Shown here piece by piece: positions 25,102-33,254 of a stretch of DNA of 64,000 nucleotides (the first letter of the stretch is position 1; the number at the start of each line of letters is the position of its first letter). This DNA is from Roseivirga sp. E12. GTDB taxonomy: Bacteria; Bacteroidota; Bacteroidia; Cytophagales; Cyclobacteriaceae. Under the pieces are notes generated by a model. The model did no database searches, was not told where the DNA came from, and worked only from the letters and a program-made list of their open reading frames with translations. The DNA lies in contig NZ_JAGFMD010000005.1 of NCBI RefSeq assembly GCF_017592825.1, positions 1-64,000 on the forward strand. The letters run 5' to 3'. The position numbers were made by a program, and so were the translations under genes.

Positions 25102-25803
25102 TTACCTCGCTCTGCGAATGCTCCCACCTGTATTCGAACGAACATCAGTCTTTGGACGACCTCTGTAACTCACAGTACCTCCAGTGTTTGCACTTGCTCT
25201 AAGCCTATCCTGAGCATTAACCCTAACATCAGCACCCGTATTAGCCTTTGCATAAACTTCAATGGCTTCTACGTCATAAGCATATATTGTTCCACCAGTA
25301 GATGCCTTAGCTTCTACCTCGTCAGCATCTCCAGTCATATCAATTCTACCTGAAGTCGTTGCACTTAGGTCAAGACTGGTCACCTTGACTTTGGCATCAA
25401 CCACACCTGAAGTGCTGGTTGTTACAGAAAGACGCCTGGTCTCAATTAAATCCTCGAAAGAAACTTCAGCACCCGTGTTTACCACGATCTCCTCCATCTC
25501 TTCAGTATAAGTAAGTGTTACTCGAATTCTACCACTTCTATTTCGGCTCGACCAAGAATTTCTTCGCACGTGAATGCTTAACCTGTCGCCTCGGACTTCT
25601 GTTATAATTCTGTCGACATCAATTCGTGACACCTCGATATCCACGCTATTCTTATTGCCCCTCTTAGCAATAACCTGAATGCCTTCCGAGACTTTTAATT
25701 CCGTGAAGTTGTCTAGACTTCTTGTATCAGTGTCTTGCGCGAAAGCTATTGAACTGATAAAGAGTAAGATAATTGTGATTTGAGTTTTAAGATTGTTCTT
25801 CAT
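25102..25803 (-). CDS. DUF2807 (GIN-domain) exported protein
   Basis: 233 residues from the ATG at 25803; an earlier in-frame ATG at 25830 would add nine residues. Signal peptide to about IAFAQD. The body is a repetitive beta-helix-like array of the head-GIN type: FTELKVSEGIQVIAKRGN, DLSATTSGRIDMTGDADEVE, ASTGGTIYAYDVEAIEVY, ANTGADVRVNAQ. It ends in basic residues. These are auto-transporter-like surface adhesin folds common in Bacteroidota; the exact role is unknown. Confidence 0.85.
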   Translation of the reverse strand: MKNNLKTQITIILLFISSIAFAQDTDTRSLDNFTELKVSEGIQVIAKRGNKNSVDIEVSRIDVDRIITEVRGDRLSIHVRRNSWSSRNRSGRIRVTLTYTEEMEEIVVNTGAEVSFEDLIETRRLSVTTSTSGVVDAKVKVTSLDLSATTSGRIDMTGDADEVEAKASTGGTIYAYDVEAIEVYAKANTGADVRVNAQDRLRASANTGGTVSYRGRPKTDVRSNTGGSIRRAR

Positions 25804-25870
25804 ATCCATGACCTTTTGATTACTAAGCAATAGACAGCAAACTTAATACACTAGTTGCATCAAATAAAAA

Positions 25871-25892
25871 AAGCCCCGACAAGTCGGGGCTT
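25871..25892. terminator. Bidirectional terminator, CCCCGAC-type hairpin
   Basis: AAGCCCCGAC and GTCGGGGCTT pair around AA; A- and T-runs lie on both sides. It ends the crp-like operon. The same CCCGAC/GTCGGG core occurs in hairpins at 34894-34913 and 38937-38962. Confidence 0.9.
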
Positions 25893-25910
25893 TTTTTTCT
25901 CAAAACATCC

Positions 25911-26594
25911 TTAGGCGGCCAAGGCACCAATATTGGGAATTGTAATTAAGCTTCGGCTATAGACGATTACGCCTTCTTCCTTTAGCTCATTGATAAGTGT
26001 TGTGACGGTTTGTCTGGAAGAACTGATCAAACTAGCAATCTCATTGTGCGTCAGGTAATTCCTAATGACTAAACCTGCGTCTGCTGGCTTGCCTTCTTTA
26101 TTGGCCCAGTCAACTAGAAAATCCTTAAGTCTTGCTTTCACATCCTTGAAAACAAGGTTAGCATAACGATGCTCTAACTTCCTTAGTTTCTCACCCATTT
26201 TCTTTGAGAATGACAGTGCCAAGCTCGGATGTTTGTGCATTAACTTCTCGAATTCTTCCATCGTGAAAGTGCATAGAATCACTTCACTTGAGAGTATCTC
26301 TGCAAACTCTTGGCTCACCTGAAAATTGGTGATAGGTATTTCTCCGAACAGATCGCCTGTCAAGATTATATCCTTAATCATTTCGTTACCAAGGCCATCA
26401 ATTTCGCTGATTTTGATCTTACCATTGATCAGAAAATAGAGTCTCTTAGAATCATCATTTGCGAAGTAGATAGTCTGCCCCTTTTTCATTCTAACAAACC
26501 TTGAAATTGAACAGAGGTCATGAATTTGCTCCTTGCTTAGGTTCGCGAATAGATCATAGTTTCTTAGATACCAATATTTTATTTCGTTTTGCAT
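25911..26594 (-). CDS. Crp/Fnr-family transcriptional regulator
   Basis: 227 residues. The cyclic-nucleotide-binding beta-roll (about 15-130) shows KKGQTIYFANDDSKRLYFLINGKIKIS in part and a GDLFGEIPI loop. A winged helix near the C-terminus has THNEIASLISSSRQTVTTLINELKEEGVI (in part). No Fe-S cysteine cluster is visible in the N-terminus, so it is not an Fnr-type oxygen sensor. The ligand is unknown. It follows the LysE gene by three bases and is probably the last gene of the ATP-grasp/LysE operon. Confidence 0.88.
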   Translation of the reverse strand: MQNEIKYWYLRNYDLFANLSKEQIHDLCSISRFVRMKKGQTIYFANDDSKRLYFLINGKIKISEIDGLGNEMIKDIILTGDLFGEIPITNFQVSQEFAEILSSEVILCTFTMEEFEKLMHKHPSLALSFSKKMGEKLRKLEHRYANLVFKDVKARLKDFLVDWANKEGKPADAGLVIRNYLTHNEIASLISSSRQTVTTLINELKEEGVIVYSRSLITIPNIGALAA

Positions 26595-26597
26595 GAC

Positions 26598-27221
26598 TTA
26601 TATATTTATTACCAATTGAAAAATGGCTATAGCGATTATGACCGCCCCTAGCACTTTGTTATAGTTTTTCGTTAATCTCAAATAGATGAACTCTCTCTTT
26701 CGGGTGGTGAATTCCGCAACCAATAATTGAAGCAGAAATGCACCCAACGCTGATCCTACAACAAAGGCGACCTGTACAGGCCACATGTTGTTTTCCAGTA
26801 TGGAGTTGGTTCTGAGATAGGTAATAATAAAAAGCCAAAAGGGATAGAGTTGCGGATTTAGTAAACCGAAGGTTGCACCAAGCCATAGCTCCTTTCCTTT
26901 CTTTTCTGATTTATGTTTGTACTCTGAAGCAGCTTTCTGGAAGATCAGGTATATTCCAAAGAGGAATAGAACACCAGTTGTCAAATATTTGAGGTAGTCT
27001 TCAAAGCCTTCGTATTGCGAGATAACATTGGAACTGCCAATGGCAAGTCCGCAATACAATAGCTCAGGTAAACTACCACCAAATCCAAAGATTATGGCTG
27101 CTTTCTTATTCTTGTGGAGTGCAGTATGAATGGTGCCAAAATTCACTGGCCCCAGTTGTACTGATCCGGCAAAACTAATTGCCGTAGCAATGATTAAAGC
27201 TTCCAGAATAGACCAGATCAT
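26598..27221 (-). CDS. LysE/RhtB-family amino-acid exporter
   Basis: 207 residues with about six TM helices. The N-terminal pattern SFAGSVQLGPVNFGTIHTAL corresponds to the LysE/RhtB opening (GPxN), then GGSLPELLYCGLAIG and GATFGLLNPQLYPFWLF. The family exports amino acids or small peptides. It overlaps the ATP-grasp gene by four bases and is followed at once by the Crp-like gene, suggesting that the product of the ATP-grasp enzyme is exported. Confidence 0.85.
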   Translation of the reverse strand: MIWSILEALIIATAISFAGSVQLGPVNFGTIHTALHKNKKAAIIFGFGGSLPELLYCGLAIGSSNVISQYEGFEDYLKYLTTGVLFLFGIYLIFQKAASEYKHKSEKKGKELWLGATFGLLNPQLYPFWLFIITYLRTNSILENNMWPVQVAFVVGSALGAFLLQLLVAEFTTRKREFIYLRLTKNYNKVLGAVIIAIAIFQLVINI

Positions 27222-28294
27222 TTGGTCATCATGGTTTTAACATTGCCTTCTAAGTTTTGTGATTCTGGCCTTTCAGAAAAATGCCCCCTGAGTAGTCTGA
27301 ACATTGTCCAGAATGGTGTCACTTTGGCCCCATTCTTTATGTTCTCAATGCTCACCTTGCAAGAAGTCTTCATACTAAACATGGTGTCTTTATAAGCTCG
27401 AAGTAGATTATACTTCGGGTCATAAATATGTCCAGGTTCAGAAGTTACTCCGTTGAGCTCCATCACTTTTATGTTCTTTCCGGCATACAAATCTTCAATG
27501 GAACTAACCTTTAGATCGAATCTTCCAAAATTGAAACCTCCAATATTTTCAGATATTTGATCAAAAACGGCCACTAAATCACTATTAATTAAATGCTGCC
27601 CGCTCAAGAACTTAGTACCTAAGCAATGGTTACCAATCGGTTGTAGATTCTCATACTTTCCTTTTGGTAGTACATCCTCCAAGTGCTCGCCATGTTTTTC
27701 TTCCATGATGCTCATCTGAAGTTTTGCACGTTCATTTCTACTTAGCAACTCTCGAATGGTCGAAGCTCCATCACCAGTAACGCCCAAAAATTCTTTTTGG
27801 ACAATAGAGGTAATGTTGCTGGTTCCGCTTATCGGAAGCTTGTGATATAAGACACCTAATTCGATATCGAAATCTACAAACTCCTGAATGATGAAATCCT
27901 GATCACTGCCTTTGAGGTAATCTGCGAGCTCAGTTTCATTGTCGACCTTTTCGACCTCGGCTCCTCTTTCTCCAACATCTGGTTTAATGATCATTGGAAA
28001 TTTCAAATCCGATTGCTCAATTCGACTCATCACTTCAGGTAATGTAGCCGACAATTTGAAGAACAATGTTGTCGGGCGATACCTAGGATCAATCTTATCA
28101 AGAATGTCAATCTTAGATTCTCCAAAAACACCACCATGAATGATACCGGGGTTAGCCGCTGTAAAATAGGTTAGCGACCTTGCCTTGATGGACAAATAAA
28201 TCCAATACGGCACTAATGGTAGAAAAAACAACCAAAATGGCCAGTATTCATAGTAGATAATCTTTACCAGAAAAAGCGGTAATCTATGCCTCAT
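27218..28294 (-). CDS. ATP-grasp family ligase
   Basis: 358 residues. A hydrophobic N-terminal stretch (about 12-35, YYEYWPFWLFFLPLVPYWIY) is followed by ATP-grasp features. These are FPMIIKPDVGERGAEVEKV (ATP-binding Lys), DFIIQEFVDFDIELGVLY, a Gly/Thr loop VTGDGASTIRELL, and the late metal-binding IKVMELNGVTSEPGHIYD. D-Ala-D-Ala ligase and sugar-transfer-associated ATP-grasp proteins are the nearest types by eye. It should join a carboxylate to an amine or thiol using ATP. The substrate is unknown. It is the first gene of the operon with the LysE exporter. Confidence 0.75.
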   Translation of the reverse strand: MRHRLPLFLVKIIYYEYWPFWLFFLPLVPYWIYLSIKARSLTYFTAANPGIIHGGVFGESKIDILDKIDPRYRPTTLFFKLSATLPEVMSRIEQSDLKFPMIIKPDVGERGAEVEKVDNETELADYLKGSDQDFIIQEFVDFDIELGVLYHKLPISGTSNITSIVQKEFLGVTGDGASTIRELLSRNERAKLQMSIMEEKHGEHLEDVLPKGKYENLQPIGNHCLGTKFLSGQHLINSDLVAVFDQISENIGGFNFGRFDLKVSSIEDLYAGKNIKVMELNGVTSEPGHIYDPKYNLLRAYKDTMFSMKTSCKVSIENIKNGAKVTPFWTMFRLLRGHFSERPESQNLEGNVKTMMTK

Positions 28295-28495
28295 AACTCA
28301 ATTCGAAAGATAATCAACGCCAGAACATAAACTTAGTTTTGTCAAGAATAAGTGTTAACCAACACTTTGTCGCTCTACCGTCTATAGAACCGTCCTCTAA
28401 ATGACAATTAGCGTGCCAGTTGGTATTTTACATATTTAATATACTGATTATCATATAGTTAGAATATTTTAGTATTCAGCTTTTCGATATTTTTT

Positions 28496-28509
28496 CACTA
28501 TATTTCGTG
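28496..28509 (+). promoter_or_regulatory. Distal copy of the CACGAAATATCGTG-type site
   Basis: CACTATATTTCGTG; its reverse complement CACGAAATATAGTG differs by one base from the perfect-looking site at 31327-31340. It lies about 75 bases upstream of the possible sigma54-like promoter, the usual place for an activator-binding enhancer. Confidence 0.5.
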
Positions 28510-28567
28510 TATTTCTTCTTATTTCAGGAAAAGTGATATTAGAGGTAAAAAGGACTAAAAGAGAAAT

Positions 28568-28584
28568 TTGGCCTATATTTTGTT
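28568..28584 (+). promoter_or_regulatory. Possible sigma54-type -24/-12 promoter
   Basis: TTGGC at 28568-28572 and TTGTT at 28580-28584 give GG-N10-GT, one base off the classic GG-N10-GC of sigma54 promoters. It lies 49 bases before the ATG at 28633. Its neighbour encodes a sigma54 activator with an intact GAFTGA loop, which makes the match more believable. Confidence 0.35.
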
Positions 28585-28610
28585 CACAAAACAACGTACA
28601 ACTCAATATT

Positions 28611-28624
28611 CACGAAATATCAAG
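28611..28624 (+). promoter_or_regulatory. Proximal copy of the CACGAAATATCGTG-type site
   Basis: CACGAAATATCAAG shares its first eleven bases and its last base with the site at 31327-31340. It lies nine bases before the ATG at 28633, downstream of the possible promoter. Confidence 0.4.
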
Positions 28625-28632
28625 AAAATAAC

Positions 28633-29451
28633 ATGAGGTCCATTTTTTCAATTTTTTGTCTTTTTACTCTTTTTTTTAACCCTCTAAACGCACAAGCTCA
28701 AGACGATAATACCGGCAATCAGGTCATTATCATTCTCTTAGATAAATCTGAGATCAAGGGAGAATTAGTCAGTGAAGACGACCGAGAGGTTGTGGTTAGC
28801 AGTGAGTCACTTGGCCTGCTGACCTTCCAGCGAACTGAAATAAAAAAAATCATCTATCTAGACGATAAGGGTAGAATGCCGAACCCCAATCCTACCCGAT
28901 ACTTTATTGGACAATCGGCCTATACACTCAATCAGGGTGAGGGCTACTATCAAAACATCTATGGTTTAGTCAATATAGTAAGCTATGGCATTACCGACCG
29001 ATTTAGCGCATTAGTAGGCACTGAGTTAATTTCTCTTTTCAGTGGGTCACCGATCGTCCTAACGAACCTTAAGTATGGTATTCCTATTGCCAAAAATCTT
29101 CAGGGAGCAGTTTCATTCTCTTATTTAACCTCTGCGGGAGACCTCAGTGGCGAACTAAACTTAGGGAGTCTAAACGCACTTTTAACCTATGGTAATAAGG
29201 AACATAACATAACTTTCGGAACTGGATACGCTTTAGCTAATGGTGAGATTGACAATACTGGATTATTGACAATTGGTGGCATGACGCGACTCACCGGACG
29301 CCTAGCATTCATCACAGAAAACTATATACTCACCTCTGAAAATGATGCGTTGATTTCTGGAGGCCTGCGTTACATTGGCAAGAAGGTAACGCTCGACCTG
29401 CTTGTCTTTGAGGGAGGTGTTCCAGCGATTGACATAGTGCTGAAATTCTAA
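28633..29451 (+). CDS. Exported outer-membrane-like protein, unknown function
   Basis: 272 residues. Signal peptide to about NAQAQDD. The first 75 residues after it resemble a small beta domain ([23 protein letters not shown]) that presents a short LSM-like segment. The rest consists of alternating glycine-rich amphipathic strands (for example [21 protein letters not shown] in part) and ends in an aromatic residue (IVLKF), as outer-membrane beta-barrels do. No enzyme motif. It converges with the sigma54 activator gene (4-base overlap), and both upstream regions carry the same 14-bp site, so it is a probable target of that regulator. Confidence 0.65.
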   Translation: MRSIFSIFCLFTLFFNPLNAQAQDDNTGNQVIIILLDKSEIKGELVSEDDREVVVSSESLGLLTFQRTEIKKIIYLDDKGRMPNPNPTRYFIGQSAYTLNQGEGYYQNIYGLVNIVSYGITDRFSALVGTELISLFSGSPIVLTNLKYGIPIAKNLQGAVSFSYLTSAGDLSGELNLGSLNALLTYGNKEHNITFGTGYALANGEIDNTGLLTIGGMTRLTGRLAFITENYILTSENDALISGGLRYIGKKVTLDLLVFEGGVPAIDIVLKF

Positions 29452-31322
29452 TTTGAAAAGCCTCTCTTAATACCGAGCTTTTTCATTCGAGACTCTAAGG
29501 TAGTTGGCTTCATTCCCAGAATTTTAGCCGCTCCTTTCTCTCCACTGACTCTCCATGTAGTTTTCTGCAATACATGAATAATGTATTTGCGCTCAAATTC
29601 ATGAAGTGTGTCTAGCTCTGTAATGACTGATTGGGTGGTTGACTTTGGAATCCAATCACCCAACTCTAGAGAAGTGCCGGAGCTCAGGATTACCGATCGC
29701 TCAATTACATTTTCAAGCTCCCTGATGTTTCCTGGCCAGTGGTAGCCTTGCAAAGAGTTGATCACTCTTTTAGGAATCGAAACAATCTTCTTTCCGATCT
29801 TTGCTGAGAATCGATTCACAAAGTGTTTCACTAATAAGGGAATATCTTCTCTCCTCTCTCTTAGTGGAATACTGTTGATTGGAAATACGTTAAGGCGATA
29901 ATATAGGTCTGCACGGAAACTACCATCATCAACTTCCTTTTCCAGATCTCTATTAGTAGCAGCTATTACGCGCACATCTACCTTTTGCGTATTTGTGCTT
30001 CCGAGCCGTTCGAACTCACCCTCCTGCAGGGCGCGCAAAAGCTTAGACTGGAGTTCAAGTGGCAATTCACCAATCTCATCTAGAAACAAAGTGCCTCCAT
30101 CTGCCAACTCAAACCGTCCTATTTTTTTAGCTATCGCTCCTGTAAAGGCTCCCTTTTCATGACCAAACAACTCGCTTTCAATCAAATTTGCCGGAAGAGC
30201 AGCACAGTTTACCTTAACTAAAGGCCGATCGCTTCGCTTACTAATATTATGAATTGCTCTCGCCAATAACTCTTTACCAGTACCGGACTCTCCCAGGACA
30301 AGGACTGTGGCGTCCGTGATGGCCACTTGCTCTGACGATGATAATACTGACCTGAAGCGCTCGCTTTGGGTGATTATCTCTTGAAAGTTATGCTCAAACT
30401 TAATCTCTTCTTGTAGGTAGGTGTTCTCAGCCTCGAGTCTATCCTTTAAACTTTTCACCTCTTCGACAGCTTCTAAAAGCTTCTCATTGGCAATTTTTCT
30501 CTCTATTTCAACAGCCGCACGATCTGAGAATAATTTCAGAATCTCTCGTTCCTCATCGGACAGCAGCAGATCTTCCTTATTAAAAATGGCAATATGACCG
30601 ATACATTCTCCCGACTCGTTCAAAATTGGAATGCCAAAATAACCTTCAATGCCAGGCTCTTCTTCAAATTGATCTCGTACTCCTTGCTGAATAAAAAAAG
30701 GATCGGCAGATTCCATGATAATCTTGCATGGTGTTCCCTCTGTGCTGTATTCTATATTCTGTTGAAGTGTGTTGTCTTTGAAGTAAGCCAGCGTGCGAAG
30801 TCGCGAACGACTGGAATCTGTACACTCAGTAATAATCGCCATGTGCACTCCTAGTGACATCGCTATGTTTTCTACCAATGACACAAAGAAGTCTGAGCCT
30901 ACAGTATCGGCAGTCGCCTCGGAAAGTGATTTCAAAAGTCTTTCCTTCCTCTTTCTCTCTGTGATGTCTAACACAAAGCTCACATTGAAGGCATGGCCTT
31001 CAAACTCTATATGATTGACGAAAATTTCTACTGGGAATTCTGTGCCGTCTTTTTTGAAATGAGATGATTCCAGACGAATTCGCTTCTCCTGTTTCGAGCG
31101 TGCCCATAAATCTGCGAATGATTGCTCATCAAAATTCGGGTTTAGGTCTAATATGCTGAGATCTTCAAATTCTTCAGCACTATACCCGTATAGAATCTGA
31201 GCAGTTTCGTTAGCAAATTTTAGCCTACCTGACTCTTCCATCCAAAAAACGGATGCCAAGGCCCTCTCAACGGTAAACTGAGACAAAAGACCATAATCAG
31301 GTAGTCGGGGTTCTCTATTCAT
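29448..31322 (-). CDS. PAS-GAF-AAA sigma54-dependent regulator
   Basis: 624 residues. Order: PAS/PAC (about 15-130, ending FVLDITERK), GAF (about 140-280), coiled coil, then the AAA+ domain (about 320-545). The AAA+ domain has Walker [16 protein letters not shown], the sigma54-contacting loop GAFTGA and Walker [14 protein letters not shown] Fis-type helix-turn-helix ends the protein ([21 protein letters not shown]). It activates RpoN-type promoters after sensing a signal through PAS/GAF. The GAFTGA motif is intact. A CACGAAATATCGTG site lies five bases upstream of its own start. Confidence 0.93.
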   Translation of the reverse strand: MNREPRLPDYGLLSQFTVERALASVFWMEESGRLKFANETAQILYGYSAEEFEDLSILDLNPNFDEQSFADLWARSKQEKRIRLESSHFKKDGTEFPVEIFVNHIEFEGHAFNVSFVLDITERKRKERLLKSLSEATADTVGSDFFVSLVENIAMSLGVHMAIITECTDSSRSRLRTLAYFKDNTLQQNIEYSTEGTPCKIIMESADPFFIQQGVRDQFEEEPGIEGYFGIPILNESGECIGHIAIFNKEDLLLSDEEREILKLFSDRAAVEIERKIANEKLLEAVEEVKSLKDRLEAENTYLQEEIKFEHNFQEIITQSERFRSVLSSSEQVAITDATVLVLGESGTGKELLARAIHNISKRSDRPLVKVNCAALPANLIESELFGHEKGAFTGAIAKKIGRFELADGGTLFLDEIGELPLELQSKLLRALQEGEFERLGSTNTQKVDVRVIAATNRDLEKEVDDGSFRADLYYRLNVFPINSIPLRERREDIPLLVKHFVNRFSAKIGKKIVSIPKRVINSLQGYHWPGNIRELENVIERSVILSSGTSLELGDWIPKSTTQSVITELDTLHEFERKYIIHVLQKTTWRVSGEKGAAKILGMKPTTLESRMKKLGIKRGFSN

Positions 31323-31326
31323 TTCT

Positions 31327-31340
31327 CACGAAATATCGTG
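31327..31340 (-). promoter_or_regulatory. CACGAAATATCGTG site at the activator's own start
   Basis: CACGA-AATA-TCGTG is a 14-bp inverted repeat with 5-bp arms, five bases before the activator ATG. Related copies occur at 28496-28509 and 28611-28624. The position suggests negative autoregulation by covering the translation or transcription start. Confidence 0.5.
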
Positions 31341-31459
31341 CTTTTCTTTGAAACTAAGCAAAAGAATAATTAGTATTCAAATGTCAGCAAAATGCCCTTG
31401 CCCTACATCCGTCTGAGCGAGTAATGCGTAAGTATGGCTATACTTGAAAAATATTTGTC

Positions 31460-31936
31460 ATGAAACGATCAATTATACTCTTATCATTCTACCTCTTTGG
31501 CCTAGTCGGAGTTCATTCTTCTTTTGCTCAAAGCAGCGGATATGACCTTAAGCATTATAACCTTAAGAGAGGCTTGGCTATACAAGGATATGACCCTGTA
31601 GCCTATTTCACTGATAACAAAGCGATTGAGGGATCTGACAAAATAAGTCATATTGCCGCAGGGGTCACTTATTATTTTTCTTCGGCAAAGAATAGACAAC
31701 TCTTTATAGCCAACCCAGAAAAATACGAACCAGAATATGGGGGCTACTGTGCATATGCCATGGCTGATGGTGATAAGGTGCGGATTGACCCAGAAACCTT
31801 CAAGATCATTGACGGAAAACTTTACTTATTCTACAATTTTAGGTTCACCAATACGCTTAAATCTTGGAACAAGGATCAAGTCAACCTTTTGCCCAAGGCA
31901 AATACTGAATGGAGCAAAATAGTGTCGGGCGGCTGA
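31460..31936 (+). CDS. YHS-domain exported protein
   Basis: 158 residues. Signal peptide to about SSFAQS. The YHS domain has GLAIQGYDPVAYFTDNKA, an ISHIAAGVTYYFSSAKNRQLF segment and GGYCAYAMADGDKV. The Cys in GGYCAY is kept. YHS domains bind metals or haem-like cofactors and occur with copper or other metal-handling enzymes; no partner gene is adjacent. It is divergent from the sigma54 activator, with 137 bases between. Confidence 0.85.
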   Translation: MKRSIILLSFYLFGLVGVHSSFAQSSGYDLKHYNLKRGLAIQGYDPVAYFTDNKAIEGSDKISHIAAGVTYYFSSAKNRQLFIANPEKYEPEYGGYCAYAMADGDKVRIDPETFKIIDGKLYLFYNFRFTNTLKSWNKDQVNLLPKANTEWSKIVSGG

Positions 31937-32015
31937 TTTCCAGTCTCAGACACAGTTAAACTTCCGTATATATTACTTACATTTGGCTCAGTTATTGGTT
32001 AAAAAACAACATTAG

Positions 32016-32531
32016 ATGCAATTAAAGCAGGTTTCGGCTAAAATTTTAGACCAACTTATTCAGGTCTCTGAGCAGTTACAAGATCAGGCTTTCAGACAAC
32101 CACTTAAGGTTTTATCTGACAATACGATTGGCAAGCACATCAGACATATCATTGAGTTTTATGACTTAATGATCTTAGGAATCAATTCTGGTGAAGTGAA
32201 TTATGATCAAAGAAGTCATGATCGCGTGATAGAAGAAAACCGCTTGATGGCCATTGAGAAAATGAACTCTTTGAAGCTGGAAATTGAAAAAATTGCATCC
32301 GATAGTTCCTTAAAGCTTAAGGCCAATTACAGCATGGACCGAGAAGATCCGATCGAGATTGTGACTTCTTACTACCGTGAACTACAATACAATATTGAGC
32401 ATGCAATTCACCATATGGCCATCATCAAGATTGCCATTTTGAGCGAATTCTCCGATGTCAGTATCCCTGAAGGATTTGGCATTGCCTATTCTACGATCAA
32501 ATACGAGAAGGACAAACCATGTGTACAGTAA
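32016..32531 (+). CDS. DinB-superfamily protein
   Basis: 171 residues, all-helical. The metal-binding type histidines are in IGKHIRHIIEFYD and NIEHAIHHMAIIK, as in DinB-like four-helix proteins, which often act as thiol-dependent S-transferases; bacillithiol transferases belong here, which fits the ypdA gene in this window. The substrate is unknown. It overlaps the NRDE gene by 13 bases, so the two are co-transcribed. Confidence 0.8.
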   Translation: MQLKQVSAKILDQLIQVSEQLQDQAFRQPLKVLSDNTIGKHIRHIIEFYDLMILGINSGEVNYDQRSHDRVIEENRLMAIEKMNSLKLEIEKIASDSSLKLKANYSMDREDPIEIVTSYYRELQYNIEHAIHHMAIIKIAILSEFSDVSIPEGFGIAYSTIKYEKDKPCVQ

Positions 32532-33235
32532 CTTTCTTACCGAAAGGGAACGACAAGTACATTTTAACTTCAAATCGAGACGAAACACCCAAAAGAGCAG
32601 CGCTTGCTCCCGAGGCTTATGTAGTAGGCGACACTACTATTTATTTCCCCAAGGATCCATTGGCGGGTGGTACCTGGATTGCAACAGACAAAAGTAGGTT
32701 TACGATTTGCCTGCTTAATGGTGGTTTCGAAAAGCACAGCCACACTCCGCCTTATCGATTGAGCAGAGGACAAATGGTACTGCAATTCTTCGAACATGCA
32801 GATTTGCATTCTTTCACCCAAACTTTCGAGTTTGGTGGAATGGAGCCTTTTACTTTGGTTGTAGTTGAATCGACTTCCCAAAAAGTCTTCCTCAATCAAT
32901 TGGTATGGGATGGATTGGAGCTCCACTCAAAATCTTTAGACGCTGACCAAACATTTATTTGGTCTTCTAGCACCTTATACCCAGAACCCGTCAGAGCCGA
33001 GCGTAAGTCGTGGTTCGAGCAGTGGACACTCAATCAGCAAGTATTTGATCAGCCCACGATCATGGAATTCCATAAGTCAGGAGGCAAAGGCGATGCTTGG
33101 AATGACTTTGTTATGAATCGCAATGGCGTTGTTCAAACAGTCAGTATAACCTCTATTGAAAAACAGGATACCGGCTTCAATATGATTTACGAAGATCTAC
33201 TAAAAGAAAAAGGCGTCATTGACGCCTCTTCCTAA
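32519..33235 (+). CDS. NRDE (TANGO2-like) family protein
   Basis: 238 residues beginning MCTVTFLP. It has the eponymous NRDE motif (TSNRDETPKRAA), the PLAGGTWIATD segment and CLLNGGFEKH. N-terminal Cys2 could become an Ntn-type nucleophile after Met removal. The family is related to human TANGO2; bacterial members have no settled function, and haem or lipid handling has been suggested. The start inside the DinB gene supports co-translation. Confidence 0.87.
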   Translation: MCTVTFLPKGNDKYILTSNRDETPKRAALAPEAYVVGDTTIYFPKDPLAGGTWIATDKSRFTICLLNGGFEKHSHTPPYRLSRGQMVLQFFEHADLHSFTQTFEFGGMEPFTLVVVESTSQKVFLNQLVWDGLELHSKSLDADQTFIWSSSTLYPEPVRAERKSWFEQWTLNQQVFDQPTIMEFHKSGGKGDAWNDFVMNRNGVVQTVSITSIEKQDTGFNMIYEDLLKEKGVIDASS

Positions 33236-33254
33236 TCTTCAATTCTATTAAATC

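Larger units (their letters stand above)
28295..28632 (+). promoter_or_regulatory. 338-base intergenic control region
   Basis: No gene is seen. It is very AT-rich and lies between divergent genes (ATP-grasp and the outer-membrane-like protein). It contains two copies of the CACGAAATA-type site (28496-28509 and 28611-28624) and a possible sigma54-like promoter around 28568-28583. Each is listed separately. Confidence 0.6.

Noticed and set aside
33211-33227. Palindrome AGGCGTCA-T-TGACGCCT as a terminator
   Set aside because: It lies inside the last codons of the NRDE gene and lacks a T-run; it may act weakly but no independent support was found.
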